The notes under the pieces were generated by a model. The model made no database searches. It was given only the letters and a program-made list of their open reading frames with translations, and had not been told where the DNA came from. Source: Deltaproteobacteria bacterium (GTDB lineage Bacteria; Myxococcota_A; Polyangia; Haliangiales; Haliangiaceae). From it: DNA of 64,000 nt. This document shows, piece by piece, positions 34,135 to 42,763 of this stretch. The position numbers were made by a program, and so were the translations under genes. The DNA lies in NCBI GenBank assembly GCA_020630875.1, contig JAHDIH010000002.1:371332-435331 (forward strand), given 5' to 3'. Position 1 is the stretch's first letter. Each line of letters opens with the position of its first letter.

Positions 34135-34752
34135 ATGGATCCAATAAAAAATTACATGATTCCGACAGTTATTGAGACGACTCACCGCGGTGAACGTGGA
34201 TGGGACATCTTTTCAAGGCTGTTAAGAGACCGTATCGTTTTTCTCGGGACGGCAATTAACGATGAGATCGCCAACGTTGTTATTGCACAGCTTCTTTTCC
34301 TAGAGGCAGAAGATCCAGACAAGGAAATTAAACTTTACATTAACTCTCCAGGTGGGCACGTGACAGCTGGATTAGCAATCTACGACACCATGCAGTTTGT
34401 TCGTTGCGATGTCGCAACCGTTTGTATGGGCCAAGCGTCCTCAATGGGGGCGTTTCTGCTAAACGCTGGAGCAAAAGGTAAGCGTTACGCACTTCCTCAT
34501 TCGAGAATAATGATTCATCAGCCTCTCGGTGGTTTCCAAGGACAAGCGACAGATATCGATATTCACACGCGTGAAATTCTTAAGACTCGCGACACGCTAA
34601 ATCAGTTGATGGCAGACCACAGTGGTCAAGATTTGGAAAAGATCAAATCTGATACGGAGCGCGACTATTTCATGAGTGCTCAAGCTGCTAAAGACTACGG
34701 AATCATCGATGACGTAATCACACACCAAAGCAATAAAACTGCAGAAGAGTAG
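34135..34752 (+). CDS. clpP: ATP-dependent Clp protease proteolytic subunit
   Basis: The start is the ATG at 34135; the longer open frame from 34021 is an upstream extension. The 205-residue ClpP has the catalytic triad: S103 in [10 protein letters not shown]128 in MIHQPLGG and D177 in ERDYFMS. The N-terminal [23 protein letters not shown] is typical. ClpP forms the double-ring chamber that works with ClpX, encoded immediately downstream (3-base gap), to degrade tagged proteins. The upstream gene is the NrdG-like activase rather than the trigger factor gene often found before clpP. Confidence 0.97.
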   Translation: MDPIKNYMIPTVIETTHRGERGWDIFSRLLRDRIVFLGTAINDEIANVVIAQLLFLEAEDPDKEIKLYINSPGGHVTAGLAIYDTMQFVRCDVATVCMGQASSMGAFLLNAGAKGKRYALPHSRIMIHQPLGGFQGQATDIDIHTREILKTRDTLNQLMADHSGQDLEKIKSDTERDYFMSAQAAKDYGIIDDVITHQSNKTAEE

Positions 34753-34755
34753 ATT

Positions 34756-36021
34756 ATGTCTGACGCTGATAATTCGGATTTGACTTGTTCTTTTTGTGGA
34801 AAGTCTCAAAAAGAAGTTAAGAAGCTAATTGCTGGACCAAATGTCTACATCTGCGATGAATGCATTGGTTTGTGCAATGACATCATTGCCGAAGAAGTGT
34901 TACCTGAAGAGCAGGGATACAACGAAGGTGAAATTCCTAAACCGCAACAGATCAAAGAAATTCTAGACGAATACGTCATCGGACAAGATCGAGCGAAAAA
35001 GATTCTTGCAGTAGCGGTACACAATCATTACAAGAGAATTGAACATCAGCCCACCGATGAAGACGATGATGATGAAGTAGAGCTTCAGAAGTCCAATATC
35101 CTTTTACTTGGGCCTACAGGTTCTGGAAAGACGCTTCTCGCACAGACGTTGGCGCGGATTCTAAACGTTCCGTTTGCCATCGCCGATGCGACGAACTTGA
35201 CGGAAGCCGGTTACGTCGGCGAAGACGTAGAGAACATTATTGTCAGTCTTTTACAAAACGCAGACCACGACATAGAACAAGCGCAACGAGGAATCGTTTA
35301 CATCGATGAGATCGACAAAGTTGCGCGAAAAAGCGACAATCCCTCAATCACTCGAGACGTGAGTGGTGAAGGTGTTCAGCAAGCGTTGCTGAAGATCATT
35401 GAAGGCACCCTCGCTTCCGTACCTCCCAAAGGTGGGCGCAAACACCCACAACAAGAATTTTTACAGATCGATACCTCAAACATTCTGTTTATTTGTGGTG
35501 GTGCGTTCAGCGGTCTTGAAGATTTGATCGAACAACGAGTTGGTCAGCGGGCTATCGGTTTTGGATCTCAGGATACCGCTAAAGCAAAAGCTAGGACCGA
35601 CGTTGACAAGTGGAAGCTTGTAGAAAACGTAGAAGCTGAAGACTTACTTAAGTTTGGCTTAATACCCGAGTTCATCGGTCGTTTGCCAGTAGTCACCCCA
35701 CTGATGCAATTGGATGAAGACGCGTTGGTGCAGATTCTTACCGAGCCGAAGAATGCTCTTATCAAACAATATCAAAAATTGTTCGACCTTGATGGTGTAA
35801 AACTTAAGTTTACCCGTGGTGCTCTAAGCAAGGTTGCAAAGATGGCCATGGACCAAAAAAGTGGAGCTCGAGGTTTAAGAGCAATTCTGGAAAAGGCTTT
35901 ACTAGAAATTATGTTCGAAACTCCGGGGACCAACGTTACCGAAGTTTTGATCAACGAAGATGTCATCGAAAAACAATCTGCGCCGATGATTTCTTACGGA
36001 AAAGAAAAGAAGTCTGCTTAA
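34756..36021 (+). CDS. clpX: ATP-dependent Clp protease ATPase subunit ClpX
   Basis: A 421-residue ClpX of normal length. The N-terminal zinc-binding domain has C11/C14 and C33/C36. The AAA+ core shows Walker [13 protein letters not shown] (119-130), Walker B YIDEIDK, sensor regions and the ClpX-specific [15 protein letters not shown] and IGFGSQ (the IGF ClpP-docking loop). It unfolds substrates for ClpP. It is three bases after clpP and is followed by a terminator. Confidence 0.98.
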   Translation: MSDADNSDLTCSFCGKSQKEVKKLIAGPNVYICDECIGLCNDIIAEEVLPEEQGYNEGEIPKPQQIKEILDEYVIGQDRAKKILAVAVHNHYKRIEHQPTDEDDDDEVELQKSNILLLGPTGSGKTLLAQTLARILNVPFAIADATNLTEAGYVGEDVENIIVSLLQNADHDIEQAQRGIVYIDEIDKVARKSDNPSITRDVSGEGVQQALLKIIEGTLASVPPKGGRKHPQQEFLQIDTSNILFICGGAFSGLEDLIEQRVGQRAIGFGSQDTAKAKARTDVDKWKLVENVEAEDLLKFGLIPEFIGRLPVVTPLMQLDEDALVQILTEPKNALIKQYQKLFDLDGVKLKFTRGALSKVAKMAMDQKSGARGLRAILEKALLEIMFETPGTNVTEVLINEDVIEKQSAPMISYGKEKKSA

Positions 36022-36040
36022 TCAAAGCTATTTTGAGTTG

Positions 36041-36065
36041 GCCGTCCTATGTAGGGCGGCTTTTC
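36041..36065 (+). terminator. Rho-independent terminator after clpX
   Basis: GCCGTCC / GGGCGGC arms (7 bp with one G-T wobble, 6-base loop) are followed by TTTT, 20 bases after the clpX stop. The T-run is short but the stem is strong. Confidence 0.75.
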
Positions 36066-36103
36066 GCGCATGTGAAGTATACTCCTAAAAATAACCCAAT
36101 ATA

Positions 36104-36119
36104 GTCAGCAATTGACTAG
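36104..36119. promoter_or_regulatory. Possible dyad upstream of the S1-domain gene
   Basis: TAGTCA and TGACTA arms with a 4-5 base spacer lie about 35 bases upstream of the ATG at 36152. They overlap a TTGACT hexamer that could act as a -35 element, although the best -10 (TAGACT) is spaced too far. Low confidence. Confidence 0.2.
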
Positions 36120-36151
36120 ATCAAATTCGCGGATCGGCTAGACTCTCTGGC

Positions 36152-37345
36152 ATGAGCGACAATACTGACTTTGCAGCCCTTCTCGACGAATACGACGCAG
36201 GACCACAAAAGAAAAATCCTAAAGTAGGACAGATGATAAGCGGCAAGATTTTGTCGATTGGTACTCAAAATGTTTTTGTAGATATCGGTGCCAAGTCAGA
36301 AGGTATTCTTGACTTAGCAGAAGTTCTCGATAGCGAAGGAAAGGTTACTGTCAACGAAGGCGATACGATTGAAGCGCGAGTAGTAGAAACTGACGGTAAA
36401 GCCGGTGGTATTGTTCTTCAACGCAAAGTATCTCGCGGCGCAGACGCGGCAAGCGCATTGGGTGGTGCCTTTGAACATGGACTTCCCGTAGAGGGGGTTG
36501 TTCAAGAAACTATCAAAGGTGGTTTCAACGTACAGGTTGCTGGAATGCGTGCCTTCTGTCCTGTGTCGCAAATTGATTCACGATACGTGGAAGATCCTGA
36601 AGTATTTGTTGGAAAACGATTCGACTTTGTTATTACAAAGCTAGAACCTGGACGAGGAAAGAACATGAACGTTGTCGTTTCTCGCAGACAGCTTCTTGAA
36701 AAAGAGAACGCTGTCAAAGCTGCCGAAATAAGAAAGACCTTAGAGATTGGTAAAGTGATGACGGGAGTTGTCACTACTCTTAAGGACTATGGAGCATTTG
36801 TTGATCTAGGCGGTTTGGAGGGGCTGGTGCACATCTCGGAGATGGGGCATCACCGAATATCTCATCCTAGTGAAAAAGTAGCCGTAGGTGATAAAGTAGA
36901 AGTACAAATAAAAGCCATCGAACCACCATCTGGAAAGCGAAATGAAGAAAAGATTTCTCTTTCTATGAAGTCTATGGAAGCAAGTCCGTGGCTGTCAGTG
37001 GGTGATAAAGTCAAAGCCGGAAGCAAAATGACCGGAGTGATCACTAGACTTCAACCCTTTGGCGCTTTCGTAGAAATTGCCCCAGGATTAGAGGGGTTGG
37101 TACACATTTCTCAACTCGGTGCTGACAGGAGAATCAATCATCCAAGCCAAGTCGTAAAAGAGGGGCAGTCGGTTGAAGTAAAAGTCGTGCTGGTAGATAC
37201 GCAGGCACAACGCATTTCACTTTCGATGAACATGAATGCCGACCCGGACAGAGGAAAAGCTGACTCCAAAACGATTCAAGAGGCGAATGCCAAGTCTGGC
37301 GGGAGCATGGGAACCTTTGCTGATTTGTTGAAGGGAAAAGTTTAG
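36152..37345 (+). CDS. S1 RNA-binding-domain protein (four repeats)
   Basis: A 397-residue protein made of four S1 domains (about 24-93, 108-180, 198-270 and 285-360), each with the G-x-V/I-x-G-x-x-x-x-x-x-x-x-F-V-D/E-I pattern, for example KVMTGVVTTLKDYGAFVDLGG and GLEGLVHISEMGHHRIS. The third and fourth repeats are the most canonical. Length is shorter than six-domain ribosomal protein S1 and the C-terminal SMGTFADLLKGK tail is distinctive. It may serve as an S1-like translation factor or RNA-binding protein. The end overlaps the convergent LRR lipoprotein by four bases. Confidence 0.88.
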   Translation: MSDNTDFAALLDEYDAGPQKKNPKVGQMISGKILSIGTQNVFVDIGAKSEGILDLAEVLDSEGKVTVNEGDTIEARVVETDGKAGGIVLQRKVSRGADAASALGGAFEHGLPVEGVVQETIKGGFNVQVAGMRAFCPVSQIDSRYVEDPEVFVGKRFDFVITKLEPGRGKNMNVVVSRRQLLEKENAVKAAEIRKTLEIGKVMTGVVTTLKDYGAFVDLGGLEGLVHISEMGHHRISHPSEKVAVGDKVEVQIKAIEPPSGKRNEEKISLSMKSMEASPWLSVGDKVKAGSKMTGVITRLQPFGAFVEIAPGLEGLVHISQLGADRRINHPSQVVKEGQSVEVKVVLVDTQAQRISLSMNMNADPDRGKADSKTIQEANAKSGGSMGTFADLLKGKV

Positions 37346-38769
37346 TTCCGACTTTCGAGTTTCTCTATTAGTGATTTGTCAGCCGATGAGTTATAGATGC
37401 TCGCCTTTATCCTTGGATGAGACAACAGTAGCTTTGCTCCGGCATTTCCAACTTTGGAGTGAGACAGGTTGAGATAGCGAATTTTTGGCAGTTTCACCAG
37501 TGTTTCTATCCCTTTGTCGGTTATCAAACTATCAGTGTTGGAGAACGACGTGAGATTGCGAAGGGCAGCAAGGTGTAGGACACCGGAATCTTCGATTTTA
37601 GCACCTTGGATATTTAAAGTTTTTAGTTGGGTGAAAGAGCCTAAAGTCTTTGCGCTTTTGTTGGTCATCTTTGTGTCCATCAGTTCTAGTTCTTCAAGTT
37701 TGCTGAGCGTCGCAATACTTTGAGTAGAGTCGTCGGTCCAGCTTTCAGAACTTAAACGAAGTACCTTTAGGTTCGTTAAAGTTCCTATCGCTCGTGCCGC
37801 CGCTCGTGTCATTACCGGAGCATGCACTTCTAACCTCTCCAACTTCTTAAATGTTGACAGGGTGGGAAAGATTGCATGGGACGTAATTAGTATTTTCAGA
37901 TTGGTAATTTTTGCTAGCGGGAGCGTTGTTGCGGAGTCTTTGAAGCGAGCTTGCAGTCGCTCAAGCTTGTGCAGTTGTCCTATTGCTGAAACTGCCGACG
38001 AGTCGTAAAAAGTTACAAGTGGCCCAGAACCTCTAAGATATAAAGCTCGAAGATTTCTTAACTTTGGTAGATGTTGCCAATCGGTATCAGATATCGTTTG
38101 GCCCATAAGGTTTAGCTCTTGGAGGTGCGTTAGCTTTGACAATTTCTCGAAGATGGCATCTTCGTGCCTGTCGAGACTAAGGTGGAGTGTCTTTAAGTTG
38201 TCGAACTGAAGAAGAACATCCACTAGTTGGGTAACTCCCTCCGATGAAAGTTTGGCACGAGGCAAATGAACCGCTTCTACTTGAGAAAAACGAGCAAGGT
38301 CGAAAAGGTGCTCATCTGAGAATTCACTGATGGCAACACCTTTGTACGTATTGGATACTATTTTGAGAAGTGGGACTGGAATCGCAACGTTTGGTACTTT
38401 GTCGTAGTAGCTTCGGTGTTCTTCGTAGTCATTTTTGCTGCGAATCTTTACATGCGTTGGTGGATATTGGTAAAGGCAGTCTACGTAGGTTCCTTGCCAA
38501 CTTTTTTCTTCGACTCTACGATCGCAGCTGGTGTTGCCACTGTTTGGTATGCCGTTAGCCCAACTTGTTCCCCAACCTGAGGGAAGATTGGGATAGTAGC
38601 CAATGTTGAGCCAGATGCCGTGATACCACCAGTCGGTTAACGCATACGTTTTGAGCAGCGGTTGCTCTTTTTTGACGTTTAGGTCCAAAGGGCTTTGCGG
38701 AAAGGATGATTCCGCGGTCTTGATACTACAAGACGCCGCTAATGCTACTACTGCCAGAATTCGAAACAT
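37342..38769 (-). CDS. Leucine-rich-repeat lipoprotein
   Basis: A 475-residue protein with signal MFRILAVVALAASC. After about 170 residues with several cysteines, a series of leucine-rich repeats of 22-24 residues runs to the end, with the consensus LxxLxxLxLxxxxIxDxxxxxLxx (for example LTHLQELNLMGQTISD and FTQLKTLNIQGAKIED). Such repeats make curved binding surfaces, so a surface receptor or adhesion role is plausible. It follows the 162-residue gene by three bases and is probably in the same transcript. Confidence 0.85.
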   Translation of the reverse strand: MFRILAVVALAASCSIKTAESSFPQSPLDLNVKKEQPLLKTYALTDWWYHGIWLNIGYYPNLPSGWGTSWANGIPNSGNTSCDRRVEEKSWQGTYVDCLYQYPPTHVKIRSKNDYEEHRSYYDKVPNVAIPVPLLKIVSNTYKGVAISEFSDEHLFDLARFSQVEAVHLPRAKLSSEGVTQLVDVLLQFDNLKTLHLSLDRHEDAIFEKLSKLTHLQELNLMGQTISDTDWQHLPKLRNLRALYLRGSGPLVTFYDSSAVSAIGQLHKLERLQARFKDSATTLPLAKITNLKILITSHAIFPTLSTFKKLERLEVHAPVMTRAAARAIGTLTNLKVLRLSSESWTDDSTQSIATLSKLEELELMDTKMTNKSAKTLGSFTQLKTLNIQGAKIEDSGVLHLAALRNLTSFSNTDSLITDKGIETLVKLPKIRYLNLSHSKVGNAGAKLLLSHPRIKASIYNSSADKSLIEKLESRN

Positions 38770-38772
38770 CGA

Positions 38773-39261
38773 CTACTTTATCATTTGCCGAGCTAGTTCA
38801 CGTACGAGATTGGGATAGCCTCTTTGATTTGGCATAAGTTTCACTTCACGCTTTGGGGTTGCTCTCAATATTTTGGTAATCATCGCTCGAGTGAGTTTGT
38901 GATTGGTGAGCAATGCACGCCGGATATGTGGCGCACGCACCCATTTTTGATTGGCGATAATTTTTTCAATTAGTGGTAACGCTAGCTGGGGTTTTCTGGC
39001 AATTCGCGCGACTTCAGGGGTGCTAATTTTTGGGTTGCTCAAAAGTAGGGCCCACATCTCTTTGCCATACAAACGTTCGAGAGCTATTCGATTCGCTTGT
39101 TCTCCCATCATTGCTACTTTGCGACGTTCGTGTACTGTCATGGCACGCACGCGATCCAAGGGGTTAAGCGCTAAAGGTTTACGAGCCTCATTTTCTGCCG
39201 GCTCATCATCAGTGCCAATTTCATCATCGATGCCAATCACCCAAATACTAGTTTGACACAA
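38773..39261 (-). CDS. Helical protein of unknown function
   Basis: A 162-residue protein, starting at TTG 39261 or GTG 39240 (no clear ribosome-binding site). It has an acidic N-terminus and then helical repeats with recurring NPKIS/NQKW/NHKL-type turns (LLLSNPKISTPEVARIARKP, IIANQKWVRAPHIRRALLTNHKLT). The basic C-terminus ends LMPNQRGYPNLVRELARQMIK. It has no signal peptide. I have the impression of a deltaproteobacterial family of HEAT-like proteins but cannot name it. The downstream LRR gene follows at three bases. Confidence 0.55.
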   Translation of the reverse strand: MCQTSIWVIGIDDEIGTDDEPAENEARKPLALNPLDRVRAMTVHERRKVAMMGEQANRIALERLYGKEMWALLLSNPKISTPEVARIARKPQLALPLIEKIIANQKWVRAPHIRRALLTNHKLTRAMITKILRATPKREVKLMPNQRGYPNLVRELARQMIK

Positions 39262-39267
39262 TAAGTA

Positions 39268-39296
39268 ACGCGCACACTATGCTCTAGTGTGCGCGT
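39268..39296 (-). repeat. Perfect 12-bp hairpin in a 59-base intergenic gap
   Basis: The arms ACGCGCACACTA (39268-39279) and TAGTGTGCGCGT (39285-39296) match perfectly around a 5-base loop. It lies between the stop of the metzincin-like gene and the start of the 162-residue protein gene. No T-run follows on either strand, so it is either an atypical terminator, an mRNA-stabilising hairpin or a binding site. Confidence 0.8.
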
Positions 39297-39320
39297 CTGT
39301 AGTTCTATTCGGTTAGTTGG

Positions 39321-40811
39321 TTAGAACTTTTGGCTTCCAATGCCAAGCATACCGAATCCGAAGCCAAACACGAGAAGCGTCATCAATGGTAATGTACCTC
39401 CTGCGCTGCATCCACCACCATCTGATTTTGGCCAACAATATCCAGTGGCTCCTGATGCTTTACAGGAGTAGCCATCGGGACATGAATTGCTAGCGTTCAC
39501 CAAACATTCCGAAGAACACTTACTTTCGTCGTCGAAAGTGGCACAAGTACCAGAGTTGCAGGTTTGATCCACCGTACAAGATTCGCCTAGCTCACCGGCG
39601 TTTGCTGGCCAGTAGCAACCACCGGCCATGCATTCTTGCCCGTCGTAGCAGTCGCTTGGTGCGCCGCATGGCGCTCCTTTATTGTAGGTCACGTTTCCGA
39701 TACCTACCGTTCCCAGATCGTCAAAAGCTTTAATTTCTACATTTTGAACACCGTCAGCGAGTGAGGCTGGTCCTACAAGTTTGAAGTTACTGTTTCGTTG
39801 ATTGAAGCTAAAACCATCGGCTTCGTCGTACTTGGTACCGTTGACCCACAGCTCCACTTTGAATACTTGTCGGCCTCGCTGAGGGTGGGCTTCCGTTGTG
39901 GCTTGAAAAAATACATCGAAGGCTCCGGAGACGGATGCGCCGTCGGCAGGAAAGAAAGAAGACACGTCGGGGGCAGGAATTTGAGGGTCCGGGTTAAGTC
40001 CTAGCGCCACCTTAAGTTTGGCATGCGAGTTTTGAGTGTTGCCGGTGCATGAGCAAGGAGCATCTGAGAATTCGCCACAAAGCATTGGCAAATCTCTAAA
40101 GAATTTTCGTTCGCCACTAAAAAGGTTACCCGTGATGTAGGTCATTGGATCCCGTGAATCCCGAGAGTGGTCACTGAGCCCGTAGGAATGAGCGGACTCC
40201 TGCGCTACGGTCCAGCAAAGATTTTGAGGATTTGCCATCCCCGGCTGGTTTCCGAATGAAAACGAGATCACGTTTGCCGCTGGCTGACAATTGCCAATCC
40301 CTGGTGCGATTCCACCAATGCCGCTTGGGCAACCAGCTTCTTGACTGGTACCAGCCGCTATCGCTCGGTGGTAAACAGAGTTAGCTGGAGGCCTGGTAGT
40401 TACGATTTCAACGTCGTAGGGTCTGTAAACGTCGACTAGGCAAGAGATCAAGGCAGCCCGCTCTTGTGCGTCGTAGCCCAGCGGCGAGAGCGTCACGGTA
40501 TTGCCGTTTCCGTTGCAACCACCGGCAATGATAGAAGAAGTGCTATTTTCTGCGTTGTTGGGGCCCGCTGAAATTACGCAACCAGGAGTCCCATCTTCTT
40601 TCGGGTCGCAGAAATCTACAAACAGCGTGCTGCCGGCACGCGGGTCGCCGGTTTTGGTGAACATTTCCGGAGGGTGGATTTCAACCCCAGTTTGACCTGG
40701 AAAAGTGTAGACCGTACTTTGAGGCGGGTAATTTACCGGATCAACGGTGGGACTAGCAGAAGCTGAAGTCAGGGTCGCGGATAGCGCGAATAGTGTAGTG
40801 AAAATACGCAT
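39321..40811 (-). CDS. Metzincin-like secreted protein with MYXO-CTERM-like tail
   Basis: A 496-residue exported protein (signal MRIFTTLFALSATLTSASA). Residues 204-215 read QESAHSYGLSDH, which follows the metzincin zinc motif HExxHxxGxxH except that the first His is Gln; DPMTY just after looks like a Met-turn. The catalytic Glu and two His are kept. A bacterial Ig-like domain (about 285-385) follows, then a Cys-rich region (CYDGQECMAGGC, CTVDQTCNSGTC). The C-terminus is CSAGG followed by a hydrophobic segment (LPLMTLLVFGFGFGML) and a short KF end, resembling a MYXO-CTERM sorting signal without the usual Arg cluster. A Fur-like dyad lies about 80 bases upstream. Confidence 0.75.
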   Translation of the reverse strand: MRIFTTLFALSATLTSASASPTVDPVNYPPQSTVYTFPGQTGVEIHPPEMFTKTGDPRAGSTLFVDFCDPKEDGTPGCVISAGPNNAENSTSSIIAGGCNGNGNTVTLSPLGYDAQERAALISCLVDVYRPYDVEIVTTRPPANSVYHRAIAAGTSQEAGCPSGIGGIAPGIGNCQPAANVISFSFGNQPGMANPQNLCWTVAQESAHSYGLSDHSRDSRDPMTYITGNLFSGERKFFRDLPMLCGEFSDAPCSCTGNTQNSHAKLKVALGLNPDPQIPAPDVSSFFPADGASVSGAFDVFFQATTEAHPQRGRQVFKVELWVNGTKYDEADGFSFNQRNSNFKLVGPASLADGVQNVEIKAFDDLGTVGIGNVTYNKGAPCGAPSDCYDGQECMAGGCYWPANAGELGESCTVDQTCNSGTCATFDDESKCSSECLVNASNSCPDGYSCKASGATGYCWPKSDGGGCSAGGTLPLMTLLVFGFGFGMLGIGSQKF

Positions 40812-40889
40812 GCGCGGACATTAACACGAAATAGCGCGATTTCTATGGGTTCCACTATCGATGGATGGCAAAGTCGGTTCAGAGTGTGA

Positions 40890-40904
40890 TGAGTATCATT
40901 CTCA
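40890..40904. promoter_or_regulatory. Fur-box-like dyad
   Basis: TGAGTAT C ATTCTCA is a 7-1-7 inverted repeat with one mismatched pair, and its reverse complement matches 12 of 15 positions of the TGATAATGATTATCA type of Fur-family box. It is upstream of the metzincin-like gene and could mark iron-responsive control, or be a chance dyad in AT-rich DNA. Confidence 0.35.
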
Positions 40905-40927
40905 AGTAGGTTTATTGAAGAATATTA

Positions 40928-40942
40928 GCACTTTGAAAGTGC
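40928..40942 (-). terminator. Hairpin after the second Ser/Thr kinase gene
   Basis: GCACTT and AAGTGC arms with a 3-base loop are six bases past the kinase stop on the minus strand. The following sequence is A/T-rich but without a proper T-run, so termination may be weak. Confidence 0.35.
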
Positions 40943-40948
40943 CCAGGG

Positions 40949-42601
40949 CTATTCTACGAGGTCTGGTGCCACCGTGAGATAACGTACGGCTACTGCGATT
41001 TCTTCACCCATTCCATTGATGTCGACTTCAGAAATCGACGACTTAGAATGGGTCGGAAATCTCACCCGCGAAAGTGCCCCCTCGATACACACCGCTAATA
41101 CGATGTCTTGGGTATCGAACGCGGCAACTTGAGTTGGTTTTCCATCGGAAGACAATGCGAGTTCTAGCTTAAATGCGAGTTCTCTTGTGGGATGACGCGC
41201 TTGCCATTCAGAGATGCATTTCCTGGTGTCGGAAAAGTCGCGGCGGATTGATTTGGCGATACGTTTTGATAGTCGATTCGTTCTCGTTTTCAGCCTACTA
41301 CTACCGTTCCCCATTTTTTCTCTGTTGGCAGCCTGGGATTCTACAGCGTTATCGTTTTTCGCACCGACGGCATCACCCGTTGAACTCAACGCAGTTTCTT
41401 CGACTGCTTTAGTGGGGAACTTGCCGGGCTGTTTGGCCTGAGAAGAAGCTACCGCAGTCAAGGCTGGCGGCGACTGTAACACGGCGTTGACAGAGGGGCC
41501 CCCCAGTACCTCTGGATTGACTTGCTTGATTGCGGTGGAGCGTTCAAATTCCGCTAGGTCAGCTTCGAGCGAAACGATTCTCAGGTCCGCTTTTCTTTTC
41601 TCTAAAGTGATGACTCCGGCGTAGGCGAAGGTCGCGAGAAATACCGAAGCAAGCAGCCACCTACTTGGCTGTCTTTTTCTTCTACTCGTAGCAGCATTTT
41701 GCAACGCAACGAGGAGGCGTGTCATGTTGGGGTATCGTTGAGATGGTGCCTCGCTCAGGCCCTTTTTTATAACGGATGCGACCCGTCGCTGCCAACCAGG
41801 AGGAATCATCGCATTTCCGGCATCGGGATGTTGTCCCCAAAGAGACTCGTGTAGCGAGATGCAAAAACTATATTGATCGCTCTTGGAGTCGCCTAAGTGA
41901 CCAAATTTTTGTTCTGGCGCCATGTAGCGCGGAGTGCCTCCACTTGAGATCACCGATTGCTCGGTACGTGAAAATCTCGCCAAACCAAAATCCGACACAC
42001 GAACTCGTGCATCATCTCCGACTAGAATATTGTGGGGCTTAAAATCGTGGTGGACTACGCCTGAGGCATGAGCCGATGCGAGTGCTTCCCCAGCTTGCTG
42101 GTAACGGCGAAAAACTTCCTGTTTGCTAGGATTCCACTTTCGAATCCATTCGCTCATATTGCTACCTTCAACAAGCTCCATAGCAAGATAGAGTTGATCT
42201 CTGTAGCGACCGACGGCGTAAATGGTTACGACGTTTTTGTGATTCAGCCGCGCAATGGCACGTGCTTCTTTCAGTATTCGGTCTTCATTACCATCGCAAC
42301 GTACAAACTTGAGGGCGACGTTGCGCAGTAGCTTTTCATCCCACGCTTTAAATACCACACCCATTCCGCCTGTGCCGTACCGACTTAAAATCGTAAAGTC
42401 ATCAACTCGTTGTCCTTCTGGTATATCCACATCCGGGATGCAAAAATCTGAGTTGGTACGCTCCACAGGGGTTTGGCATTGCGCGAGCATTGCAACCACC
42501 CTACGGCAATCATCGCAATCTGCGATGTGTCGTTCTACACTGCCGTTTCGCGTCTGTCCGGACAAATACGCCGATATCGTATTATCACCAAGACAGCCCA
42601 C
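40949..42601 (-). CDS. Zinc-finger Ser/Thr kinase with AgmX/PglI-like C-terminal domain
   Basis: A 550-residue protein starting at GTG 42601. The N-terminus holds an anti-sigma-type zinc motif HxxxCxxC (H25, C29 and C32 in HIADCDDC). The kinase domain spans about 66-320: Gly loop YGTGGMGVVFKA, K98, and VHHDFKPHN with D186. Here the usual Arg of HRD is His, making it a non-RD kinase. DFG is at 204-206. One membrane segment is at about 325-345. A linker rich in Ala and Ser follows, then a C-terminal periplasmic region (RKCISEWQARHP...LALSSDGKPTQV...VCIEGALSRVRFP) with paired cysteines that fits the AgmX/PglI C-terminal domain. It may sense an envelope signal. Confidence 0.88.
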   Translation of the reverse strand: MGCLGDNTISAYLSGQTRNGSVERHIADCDDCRRVVAMLAQCQTPVERTNSDFCIPDVDIPEGQRVDDFTILSRYGTGGMGVVFKAWDEKLLRNVALKFVRCDGNEDRILKEARAIARLNHKNVVTIYAVGRYRDQLYLAMELVEGSNMSEWIRKWNPSKQEVFRRYQQAGEALASAHASGVVHHDFKPHNILVGDDARVRVSDFGLARFSRTEQSVISSGGTPRYMAPEQKFGHLGDSKSDQYSFCISLHESLWGQHPDAGNAMIPPGWQRRVASVIKKGLSEAPSQRYPNMTRLLVALQNAATSRRKRQPSRWLLASVFLATFAYAGVITLEKRKADLRIVSLEADLAEFERSTAIKQVNPEVLGGPSVNAVLQSPPALTAVASSQAKQPGKFPTKAVEETALSSTGDAVGAKNDNAVESQAANREKMGNGSSRLKTRTNRLSKRIAKSIRRDFSDTRKCISEWQARHPTRELAFKLELALSSDGKPTQVAAFDTQDIVLAVCIEGALSRVRFPTHSKSSISEVDINGMGEEIAVAVRYLTVAPDLVE

Positions 42602-42763
42602 ATTTTATTGTCTCAAATTTTGCTCGAAAACACTAGGGGGAGATATCGACCACAGCGAAAAAGTAATCGCTGGCTGCTATTCCCTCTATAGGCGCACGTT
42701 AGAGGCTTTTTGATTGGTTACATTTCCAGTCCAGTAAACAGGAATGACCTCAAATCGAAAATC

